From Desulfobulbaceae bacterium (GTDB taxonomy: Bacteria; Desulfobacterota; Desulfobulbia; Desulfobulbales; SURF-16): 6,923 nucleotides of DNA. Where the stretch lies: the NCBI GenBank assembly GCA_021160685.1, contig JAGHCC010000401.1:1-6923 (forward strand). The letters are read 5' to 3'. A program made the position numbers and the translations under genes. Below are positions 1-5,309 of this stretch, piece by piece. Position 1 is the first letter of the stretch, and every line of letters starts with the position of its first letter. A model generated the notes under the pieces. It searched no databases. It was not told the origin of the DNA and was given only the letters and a program-made list of their open reading frames with translations.

Positions 1-211
1 GCTACGATACGATAGAAGTGGTGGATCTGTTTTTCACGCAAATAATTTAACAATTCTGCTCCCATCAAATTGGCAAGTATATATTACTGGAAGCTGTATC
101 AGGCGCTAGAAGTGCCGCCTGAATATTTTGTGGTAATTTGTCAAAATCCATCAATTCTAATAATCGTGGAATACTGGCATACCATGCTCGAATAAATGGT
201 TTTCTATTCAT
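1..211 (-). pseudogene. Frameshifted or bipartite hypothetical gene fragment, runs off the left edge
   Basis: On the minus strand an ATG at 211 opens a 48-codon frame (begins MNRKPFIRAWYASIPRLLEL) that stops with TGA at 67-65. A second frame then reads on without a stop to the window edge (MGAELLNYLREKQIHHFYRI). The frames would join as one protein if a base were gained or lost in the TATATAT run at 78-84, so a slippage frameshift in a decayed gene is plausible. Alternatively the stop and the next ATG overlap as TGATG, the arrangement of two translationally coupled genes. No good ribosome binding site precedes 211, and a TAA lies in frame just upstream. I do not recognise the family. The amino-acid composition looks protein-like in both halves, but the fragment is short and incomplete, so confidence is low. 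Confidence 0.35.
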
Positions 212-512
212 AATTTGTGCTTAAGAGCCCAACAATTATTACCAAGGAAAATTTACCTGATAACTCCCACATAAAGCAATATGCAGGAAAAAATTCCTTG
301 AGCCATTATCAAAAAATCTTATTTTTTATATGCCAAATTGAGTTCTTCCGCTGCTGCTTTCCCTAGCAATCAAGGCTCAAGACCAAGCCTCACCAAAACT
401 GTTTTTTCCTTGATGCTCATCAGGCTGGATGTTTGATGTCGCTCTCATGCTGTAGATATGCACCCTATGAACATATCAGTCAAGTTTTTTTCATTGATGA
501 TATGACGGTGGT
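212..512. other. AT-rich gap with a possible broken short reading frame
   Basis: No convincing gene lies here. On the minus strand a frame from an ATG at 420 to a TAA at 319 would encode 32 residues interrupted by one in-frame TGA at 372-370 (MSIKEKTVLVRLGLEP, stop, then LLGKAAAEELNLAYKK). This could be the remnant of a small gene, but it has no ribosome binding site. Upstream of it on the same strand, TTGACT (483-478) and CATATC (460-455) sit 17 bases apart and could be a weak promoter. The gap separates the fragment at the left edge from the plus-strand small genes. Confidence 0.3.
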
Positions 513-522
513 GTGATACGTT
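494..522 (+). promoter_or_regulatory. Candidate sigma-70 promoter for the CxxC protein gene
   Basis: TTGATG (494-499) and TACGTT (517-522) are spaced by 17 bases, and a TGA just before the second box resembles an extended -10 element. The -10 match is weak. A start about 7 bases downstream would leave a leader of roughly 17 bases before the ATG at 546. A short inverted repeat, GGTGGTG (507-513) with CACCACC (527-533), overlaps the start region and could be an operator or a leader hairpin. Confidence 0.25.
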
Positions 523-545
523 TTTTCACCACCTTTGGAACAGAA

Positions 546-764
546 ATGAGTAAAATTAACATGATGAACAAACAGAAAATACCCTGTGAAGTCTGCGGTG
601 GTTCCGGGCAGATAAGCTATTTTAAAGGGGTGAGCAGATTTCTTTTATCCTGGGAAGACTGCCCTGAATGCAATGGCATGGGTTTTAAAATCGTCCCGGA
701 TGAGGCTGTTGAATCGGAAACAAAGAGCACGGAATGGGAAGGTTTGACAAACGGCAAAGAATGA
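546..764 (+). CDS. Small DnaJ-type zinc-finger protein, 72 aa
   Basis: The protein carries two CxxCxGxG motifs, CEVCGGSG and CPECNGMG, separated by about 20 residues. This is the repeat unit of the DnaJ/Hsp40 central cysteine-rich domain, where four copies bind two zinc ions. Two copies would suffice for one zinc site. No J domain or substrate-binding domain is present, so this is not a DnaJ chaperone but a stand-alone zinc-finger miniprotein. The C-terminal third is acidic and probably flexible. The frame is open upstream to a GTG at 513, but the ATG at 546 (or those at 561 and 564) is a more likely start. The Shine-Dalgarno is poor (GGA at 537-539). The next gene starts 84 bases downstream on the same strand. 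The precise role is unknown. Confidence 0.7.
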   Translation: MSKINMMNKQKIPCEVCGGSGQISYFKGVSRFLLSWEDCPECNGMGFKIVPDEAVESETKSTEWEGLTNGKE

Positions 765-848
765 TAAAGAACTGAGGTCAATTCTGCAGGAGCGAGCAAG
801 ACTGCTCCAATAAATCATTTTGCAACATTTAATGATAGAGGCTGGATT

Positions 849-1019
849 ATGGAAGAAAAAAAGATTCACTCCCGCATGAAAGCAGGTTGCTGCATCCTTG
901 GTCTTGCAGCAGTATTGGTCAGACTGACTGCCGGAGGTGCTGCCATTGCCTCTATTTATTATCTCACCAAAAAACACAGAAAAGGCAAAAGGACATGGCC
1001 ACCTGCAACGCAAAATTGA
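849..1019 (+). CDS. Small putative single-span membrane protein, 56 aa
   Basis: An ATG at 849 is preceded by AGAGG at 837-841 with 7-base spacing and opens a 56-codon frame ending in TGA. Residues 1-11 are charged (MEEKKIHSRMK). Residues 12-39 are mostly hydrophobic and glycine/alanine-rich with one arginine at position 25. The tail is strongly basic (KKHRKGKR, 41-48), giving one likely membrane segment with a positive C-terminal side. Adjacent cysteines lie at 14-15. I do not recognise a family. It is the second gene of a possible plus-strand pair with the CxxC protein and converges with hisA, their stops only about 50 bases apart. The weak hairpin GGAGC/GCTCC (789-808) between the two plus-strand genes has no long T-run. 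The ribosome binding site and composition favour a real gene, but the arginine inside the segment is unusual. Confidence 0.55.
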   Translation: MEEKKIHSRMKAGCCILGLAAVLVRLTAGGAAIASIYYLTKKHRKGKRTWPPATQN

Positions 1020-1068
1020 AGCTGTTCCAACTCCGGCTCTGGTTTATCCTGTTTTTTATTCTTCACCG

Positions 1069-1836
1069 TTAACTGTGCTGCCGATGAAAGGCAACAGCTT
1101 CCGCGTAAGTCATGGTGCTGCCGCCAAAGATATCCAAAGCACTTCCCACTGTCGCGTCAAGGCGGTTTCCGCCCAACTCATAAAGCAGTTCCAGGTCGGC
1201 CAGATTCTTGATGCCCCCGGCATAGGTGGTGGGAATGGTCACCCATTGCCCGAGGTTTGCGGCCAGTTTTTTTTCAATCCCTCCGCATTGTCCTTCCACA
1301 TCAACGGCATGGATAAGAAATTCAAAACAGAACCTGGAGAAATAATCCAGGGTCTCGACAGAGATCTTCACATCCGTAAAATTCTGCCAGCGGTCCGTGA
1401 CAATAAAATAATCATCACCTTTCCGTCGGCAGCTGAGATCAAGCACCAGCCTCTCTCTGCCCACCGCTTTCAGCAATGCCTTGAGACGCTCTTCATGAAT
1501 TTTTCCATCCCGGAAAACATGGGAAGTGACAATCACGGCGCCAGCGCCCCTGTCAAGCCAGTCGCCGGCATTTTCCACGGTGATGCCGCCGCCGACCTGC
1601 AGACCGCCAGGCCAGGCCGCCAGAGCCTCAGACGCGGCCTCATCATTACCAGGACCAAGCTTTATGACATGACCACCGGTCAGGCCATCACAACGGTACA
1701 TCTCTGCATAATAGGAAGATGAGTGGGATGAGGAAAAATTAACCTTGAGCCGATCCGATTCTGTATCAGACAGGGTTGAACCGACGATCTGCTTAACGCA
1801 GCCGTTATGGAGATCAATACAGGGTCGAAATTGCAT
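1069..1836 (-). CDS. hisA: Eukaryotic (HIS6)-type phosphoribosylformimino-AICAR-phosphate isomerase
   Basis: This cytosolic TIM-barrel enzyme would catalyse the Amadori isomerisation of ProFAR to PRFAR, the fourth step of histidine biosynthesis. The sequence follows yeast HIS6 rather than ordinary bacterial HisA. Landmarks are CIDLHNGCVKQIVG (6-19, with Asp8 as first catalytic acid/base), SSYYAEMY (40-47), HVIKLGPGNDEAA (56-68), QVGGGI (80-85), VLDLSCRR (131-138, with Asp133 the likely second catalytic residue), FLIHAVDVEGQCGGI (173-187), YAGGI (205-209) and GSALDIFGG (231-239). At 255 aa it matches the yeast protein (about 261). The frame is open upstream to a TTG at 1902, but the extra 22 residues have no HIS6 counterpart, so the ATG at 1836 is preferred even though it lacks a clear Shine-Dalgarno. 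GGAGGAG at 1913-1919 would suit the TTG. No other his gene is in view. It lies 120 bases downstream of the ATPase gene, possibly co-transcribed. Confidence 0.93.
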   Translation of the reverse strand: MQFRPCIDLHNGCVKQIVGSTLSDTESDRLKVNFSSSHSSSYYAEMYRCDGLTGGHVIKLGPGNDEAASEALAAWPGGLQVGGGITVENAGDWLDRGAGAVIVTSHVFRDGKIHEERLKALLKAVGRERLVLDLSCRRKGDDYFIVTDRWQNFTDVKISVETLDYFSRFCFEFLIHAVDVEGQCGGIEKKLAANLGQWVTIPTTYAGGIKNLADLELLYELGGNRLDATVGSALDIFGGSTMTYAEAVAFHRQHS

Positions 1837-1921
1837 GACAGGTGGGTGGGTAAACGGGGAACATGTATCAGGACCGGGGAAAAGGAAAAGGGAAGACAGC
1901 AAGAAAAATATGCTCCTCCCC

Positions 1922-1956
1922 TTCTGTCTTCCGTCTTCTAACTCCTGACTTCTAAT
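1922..1956. repeat. Five degenerate tandem heptamers, consensus TTCTGAC
   Basis: Five consecutive 7-base units read TTCTGTC, TTCCGTC, TTCTAAC, TCCTGAC and TTCTAAT. Each differs from TTCTGAC at one or two positions. The array ends exactly where the stop codon of the ATPase gene begins (1957-1959) and lies between that gene and hisA. It encodes nothing obvious, and its period and placement resemble the other heptamer arrays at 2696-2723 and 3008-3021. Confidence 0.6.
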
Positions 1957-2661
1957 TTACGCCTTTAACATCAGGGTGGCAGGATCAAGATTCAAAATCT
2001 TTCCAGGTTCACCCGAGCCGGCAGTGTCTTTGATGACATTAAGGGCAATTGACTTTTCTTCCGGTTTCGGTTCCAGAAGAATTACGGTATCAAACAGGCT
2101 GTCCAATTCATGGCACGGAGCGGGAACCCCGGAGTCACTGACCCGGTCATCGTCACGATGACTGCGGGCCGAAATCCAGACATTCATCTCCATGGAGGCC
2201 ATCAAGTCCCGAATAGCACTCAGTTCTTCCGGAGAGGTTTTGGCACAGTCAAAGCCATCAACCAGTAGGCAGTCCGGCCGAAAAATATTCTGATCGACCA
2301 GATCCCGCAACCGTTCCTCCAGTTTAGGCACACTGAAAATCTCGGCGTTAAAGGTCATGATCATCCGGCGCCGGATCATATCTTCCCTGATCGAAACCAT
2401 ATTTTCCAGCTTCTTTCCTTCAACTATGGAATTAAAGATATCATCATACCAAACCTTGGTTTTGTCCAGGGACTGGCCAATGCTGACATGGAGAATATTT
2501 TTACCACGCAACATTTTATCCAGTGCGATCTGCACCAAAATGGCAGTTTTCCCCACACCGGCCCGAGCCATCACCAAAGAGACCCGTCCGGCACCTTGCA
2601 ACTCGCCGGCTGGACTCAACGCCCGCAGCGGATTATTATTTATCAAATCCTGTTTTTGCAT
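1957..2661 (-). CDS. RecA/KaiC-fold P-loop ATPase of unknown role, 234 aa
   Basis: A single ATPase domain fills most of the 234 residues. The Walker A motif is ARAGVGKT (32-39, of the [AG]xxxxGK[ST] form) after strand VSLVM. A hydrophobic strand ending in Asp135 (CLLVDGFD, 131-138) is the likely Walker B, and WISARSHRD (162-170) lies where RecA-fold proteins carry a sensor strand. Order and spacing fit the RecA/DnaB/KaiC group better than AAA+. There is no DNA-binding, lon-type or second KaiC domain, and no membrane segment or signal peptide. The ATG at 2661 has AGAGG at 2671-2675, 9 bases upstream, which fixes the start. The gene follows fusA after a 373-base gap and precedes hisA on the same strand. 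Substrate and partner are unknown. It could be an accessory ATPase or switch, and I would not assign it to circadian KaiC or to helicase loading. Confidence 0.8.
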   Translation of the reverse strand: MQKQDLINNNPLRALSPAGELQGAGRVSLVMARAGVGKTAILVQIALDKMLRGKNILHVSIGQSLDKTKVWYDDIFNSIVEGKKLENMVSIREDMIRRRMIMTFNAEIFSVPKLEERLRDLVDQNIFRPDCLLVDGFDCAKTSPEELSAIRDLMASMEMNVWISARSHRDDDRVSDSGVPAPCHELDSLFDTVILLEPKPEEKSIALNVIKDTAGSGEPGKILNLDPATLMLKA

Positions 2662-2695
2662 ATCAAATGACCTCTGTTTGTATCTATCCAGGTTA

Positions 2696-2723
2696 GTTAG
2701 GCAGTAGACTGTAGGCTATTAGC
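2696..2723. repeat. Four degenerate tandem heptamers, consensus TGTAGGC
   Basis: Four consecutive units read GTTAGGC, AGTAGAC, TGTAGGC and TATTAGC. They sit just upstream of the ATPase gene's ribosome binding site and overlap the stop codon of the start-less frame at 2719-2913. On the minus strand they read as GCCTACA-like units, related to the TAGCCTA units seen on the plus strand at 3008-3021. Confidence 0.5.
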
Positions 2724-2913
2724 TCTCATCAAAGTCTAGATTTCTTGTTACATCGATCTGCAGTGTAACATGCTCAACTCTCCTGCTGTCTAACCCACTA
2801 AAGCGGAAGAAAACATCAGATTTTTTAGGACTCTTTTCAGTACTCGCTTGGCGGGTGTAAGTGCCTTGTCGTAGAGGCAGATAGCGAGCAAGCGAGACCT
2901 TCGAGTCCTTGTT
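2719..2913 (-). pseudogene. Start-less 64-codon reading frame upstream of the ATPase gene
   Basis: Between a TGA at 2916-2914 and a TAA at 2721-2719 the minus strand holds 64 sense codons with protein-like composition, but no ATG, GTG or TTG. The second half (KKSDVFFRFSGLDSRRVEHV, then TLQIDVTRNLDFDES) looks like the C-terminal tail of a soluble protein. The first half (KVSLARYLPLRQGTYTRQAS, then TEKS) coincides with the palindromic element at 2827-2980. The simplest reading is a gene whose 5' part was replaced or interrupted by the element, or an element that itself contributes coding sequence. A perfect inverted repeat, TGTTACA (2746-2752) and TGTAACA (2764-2770), lies inside it and could instead be an operator for the ATPase gene 85 bases downstream. 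I do not recognise a named family. Confidence 0.4.
2746..2770. promoter_or_regulatory. Perfect 7-bp inverted repeat, operator-like
   Basis: TGTTACA and TGTAACA flank an 11-base spacer, so equivalent positions are 18 bases apart, under two helical turns. This could be a dimeric repressor site or a hairpin in the leader of the ATPase gene, whose start lies 85 bases further on in the direction of transcription. No convincing promoter boxes were found beside it. It also falls within the start-less open frame, where it could arise by chance from the codons. Confidence 0.3.
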
Positions 2914-2980
2914 TCAAAAGCTGTTTTCAGTTTCTTGTTTTTTATACCCCGGAAAAACTCAATGGGGTACTGAAAAGAGT
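2827..2980. repeat. Palindromic element with perfect 14-bp terminal inverted repeats (MITE-like or structured RNA)
   Basis: ACTCTTTTCAGTAC at 2830-2843 is repeated in inverted form as GTACTGAAAAGAGT at 2967-2980, with 123 bases between. Further pairings nest inside or compete: CTCGCTTG (2843-2850) with CAAGCGAG (2889-2896), AGGACTC (2827-2833) with GAGTCCT (2903-2909), TGCCT with AGGCA near 2862-2879, and TACCCC with GGGGTA near 2944-2969. The AGGACTC pairing and the 14-bp pairing exclude each other, so two folds are possible. The element lies between fusA and the ATPase gene. There is no room for a transposase, so a non-autonomous element or an RPE-like palindrome is likelier than an insertion sequence. 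I see no target-site duplication. Confidence 0.5.
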
Positions 2981-2984
2981 GAAA

Positions 2985-3002
2985 GCCTTTCAGGTGTAAG
3001 GC
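2985..3002 (-). terminator. Weak hairpin downstream of fusA
   Basis: On the minus strand GCCTT and AAGGC pair around an 8-base loop (3002-2998 with 2989-2985), followed by TTTCACTCTTTT. The stem is short and the U-run interrupted, so termination would be inefficient. It is the only terminator-like structure found between the fusA stop and the palindromic element. Confidence 0.25.
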
Positions 3003-3007
3003 ACTAA

Positions 3008-3021
3008 ATACCTATAGCCTA
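3008..3021. repeat. Two heptamer units, ATACCTA and TAGCCTA
   Basis: Two adjacent 7-base units lie 13 bases beyond the fusA stop codon. TAGCCTA is close to the reverse complement of units in the array at 2696-2723. With only two copies this is weak evidence on its own; it is listed because related arrays occur at two other gene borders in the window. Confidence 0.3.
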
Positions 3022-3034
3022 TCGATCTGAACAG

Positions 3035-5125
3035 TTACTTTTTTTTCTCTTTTTCCTTCTTTCTAACCTCTTCAATAATCTCTTCAGACACACTTTTGGG
3101 CACCTGCCGATAGGAGGCGAACTCCATGGTAAACTCGGCCTTGCCCTGGGTCAGAGAACGAAGAACAGTAGAATAGCCAAACATCTCGGACAGCGGGACT
3201 TCCGACTCAATCGCCGTATAGTCATTTTCTTCAAGGGTACCGACAATAATGCCGCGCCGCTGATTCAGGCTGCCCATGATCCCTCCCTGGAACTCGGAAG
3301 GGCCTTCCACGGCGACCTTCATGATTGGCTCCATCAAAACCGGACCTGCTTTTAAATATCCTTCTTTGAAAGCGCCAACCGATGCAAGCTGAAAGGCGAC
3401 ATCCGAGGAATCCACCGCATGGGAGGCGCCGTCATTGATGACACAGCGAATACCGGTAATCGGAAAGCCGGCCAAAGCGCCTTTTGCCATGCTCTTGCTG
3501 AAGCCCTTATCACAGGAGGAAATAAACTCACGAGGAATGGAACCGCCGACAATCTTGTCGACAAACTCATAGTCACCCTCTTCCAAGGGTTCCATATAAC
3601 CGCCAACCCGGCCGAACTGACCGGAACCGCCGGACTGTTTTTTATGGGTATAATTAAATTCCGCCATGCGAGTAATGGTCTCACGGTAGGCCACCTGAGG
3701 GGCGCCGACCTCGACTTCGGCATCATATTCGCGCTTCATGCGCTCGATATAGACCTCAAGGTGAAGTTCACCCATACCGGAAACAATAGTCTCATTGGTC
3801 TCATGATCCACAAAGCTCCTGAAGGTGGGATCCTCCTTAGTGAAACGGTTCAAAGCCTTGGACATGTTGTTCTGGGCCTTGTTGTCCACCGGGATAATGG
3901 CCAGGGAAATTACTGCGGCCGGCACATGCATGGAACTCATTGAATAGTTGATCTTGCTGGAGGTAAAGGTATCTCCGGAGGCGCAGTCTATACCGAAAAG
4001 GGCAACAATATCACCGGCGCCGGATTCAGAGATCTCCTCCATCTCGTCGGAATGCATCCTGACCAGACGACCGACCTTCACCTTTTTGCCGGTCCTGCTA
4101 TTAATGATGGTATCGCCCTTTTTCAGGGATCCCTGGTAATTACGGACATAGGTTAACTGGCCGTAGCGTCCATCCTCAAGCTTGAAGGCCAGGCTGACCA
4201 GAGGATCATCCTCGTCGGAAGAAAGTACCACCTCCTGTTCGTCATTATCAAGATCAAGGGCGACATTTTTAATATCCAGAGGACTGGGCAAATAATTCAT
4301 CACCGCGTTAAGCAGGGGCTGAACACCCTTGTTTTTGTAGGCCGAGCCAATAAACACCGGAGCCATCTCAAGAGCGATGGTCCCCCGGCGCACTGCCTCG
4401 ATGATCATCTCAACGGTAGGTTCACCTTCAAGGATCGCCTCCAACAGTTCATCGGAAAACATTGAAGCGGCGTCGAGCAACTCCTCCCGCCGCTCCTCCG
4501 CCTCATCACGTAGATGATCAGGAATCTCTTCCTCACGCATGATCTCGCCGTTGTCGCCGTCAAAATATAAGGCCTTCATGGTAACCAGATCAACCATGCC
4601 TTCCATATCCCCTTCAAGACCGATGGGAATCTGCATCATAACCGCGTTCAGACCCAACTTCTCACGGATCTGCTTGGCAACGCGATAAGGATTGGCGCCG
4701 GTGCGGTCGCATTTATTGATAAAAGCAATTCTCGGCACATTATACCGGGTCATCTGCCGGGTCACGGTGATACTCTGGGACTGTACACCACCCACGGAAC
4801 AGAGAATCAGCACGGCACCGTCCAGAACCCGCAGAGCCCGCTCAACCTCAATGGTAAAGTCCACATGGCCGGGAGTATCTATGATATTGATATCATAACC
4901 TTTCCAGTTGCAGTAGGTGGCCGCCGACTGGATGGTGATTCCCCTTTCCTTTTCAAGCTCCATGGAATCCATGGTGGCGCCGACGCCGTCCTTACCCCGT
5001 ACCTCATGAATCGCGTGAATGCGCTGGGTGTAAAACAGGATGCGTTCTGTCAGGGTTGTCTTGCCCGAGTCAATATGAGCGCTGATACCAATATTACGAA
5101 ACATTTCCAAATCTTTCTTCTTCAT
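3035..5125 (-). CDS. fusA: Elongation factor G, mitochondrial-EFG1-like (spdEFG1) type
   Basis: This 696-aa translational GTPase drives tRNA-mRNA translocation on the ribosome. GTPase motifs are all present: G1 AHIDSGKT (16-23), switch I RGITIQSAAT (61-70), G3 DTPGH (83-87), G4 NKCD (137-140) and G5 SAYKNKG (261-267). Domain II starts near 305. Domain III includes GMGELHLEV (450-458). Domain IV carries HKKQSGGSGQFGRV (494-507), the region that enters the decoding site, and domain V ends with a normal SYRQVP followed by a lysine-rich tail. The block HIDSGKTTLTERILFYTQRI and the GKDGVGATMDSMELE segment match mitochondrial EFG1 and the spd group rather than E. coli EF-G, which has AGKT here. Length is normal, and nothing suggests a resistance or paralogue-decay state. 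The ATG at 5125 has only a weak GGGA upstream. The gene stands alone, away from rpsL-rpsG-tuf, after the SLOG-gene terminator, so it probably has its own promoter in 5126-5201, where I could not find clear boxes. Confidence 0.97.
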   Translation of the reverse strand: MKKKDLEMFRNIGISAHIDSGKTTLTERILFYTQRIHAIHEVRGKDGVGATMDSMELEKERGITIQSAATYCNWKGYDINIIDTPGHVDFTIEVERALRVLDGAVLILCSVGGVQSQSITVTRQMTRYNVPRIAFINKCDRTGANPYRVAKQIREKLGLNAVMMQIPIGLEGDMEGMVDLVTMKALYFDGDNGEIMREEEIPDHLRDEAEERREELLDAASMFSDELLEAILEGEPTVEMIIEAVRRGTIALEMAPVFIGSAYKNKGVQPLLNAVMNYLPSPLDIKNVALDLDNDEQEVVLSSDEDDPLVSLAFKLEDGRYGQLTYVRNYQGSLKKGDTIINSRTGKKVKVGRLVRMHSDEMEEISESGAGDIVALFGIDCASGDTFTSSKINYSMSSMHVPAAVISLAIIPVDNKAQNNMSKALNRFTKEDPTFRSFVDHETNETIVSGMGELHLEVYIERMKREYDAEVEVGAPQVAYRETITRMAEFNYTHKKQSGGSGQFGRVGGYMEPLEEGDYEFVDKIVGGSIPREFISSCDKGFSKSMAKGALAGFPITGIRCVINDGASHAVDSSDVAFQLASVGAFKEGYLKAGPVLMEPIMKVAVEGPSEFQGGIMGSLNQRRGIIVGTLEENDYTAIESEVPLSEMFGYSTVLRSLTQGKAEFTMEFASYRQVPKSVSEEIIEEVRKKEKEKKK

Positions 5126-5201
5126 GACATTCCCAACCGTTGCAATTCACCACATAAATGCTGGCAAAAACTGCAAACTGCATTATTCTTGATAACATTC
5201 T

Positions 5202-5233
5202 TAAAAAAAACGGCCTCAAACTGAAGGCCGTTT
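5202..5233 (-). terminator. Intrinsic terminator after the SLOG-like gene
   Basis: Reading the minus strand, AAACGGCCT (5233-5225) pairs perfectly with AGGCCGTTT (5216-5208) around an 8-base loop and continues into a run of eight T (5210-5203). This is a textbook rho-independent terminator. It lies 77 bases past the stop of the SLOG-like gene and separates it from fusA. A second, weaker GCCGG/CCGGC hairpin (5250-5268) precedes it. Confidence 0.9.
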
Positions 5234-5309
5234 AAAAACAGGTATGAAAGCCGGTCAAACTACCCGGCCTATTACGTTTCTGTCAAGCAAAAACTTAAAA
5301 ATCCAGCGC

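Noticed and set aside
645..1013. Minus-strand 122-codon frame opposite the two small plus-strand genes
   Set aside because: The plus strand carries clear CxxCxGxG motifs and a ribosome-binding-site-led small gene. The antisense product has no motif and appears low in coding quality.
937..1722. Long plus-strand open frame of 261 codons opposite hisA
   Set aside because: It is antisense to a strongly recognisable enzyme, has no family resemblance, and starts inside the 56-aa gene. It is a by-product of hisA codon usage.
1837..1902. N-terminal extension of HisA from the TTG at 1902, supported by GGAGGAG at 1913-1919
   Set aside because: The extra 22 residues are proline- and phenylalanine-rich and have no counterpart in HIS6 proteins, which begin just before CIDLHNG. 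The TTG could matter only as a leader peptide.
2827..2980. Insertion sequence ends flanking a transposase
   Set aside because: Only 123 bases separate the inverted repeats, no transposase motif is present, and no target duplication was seen. It was kept as a palindromic or MITE-like element instead.
3419..3943. Plus-strand 174-codon frame inside fusA
   Set aside because: It is antisense to conserved EF-G domains III-IV, lacks a plausible ribosome binding site and shows no recognisable motif.
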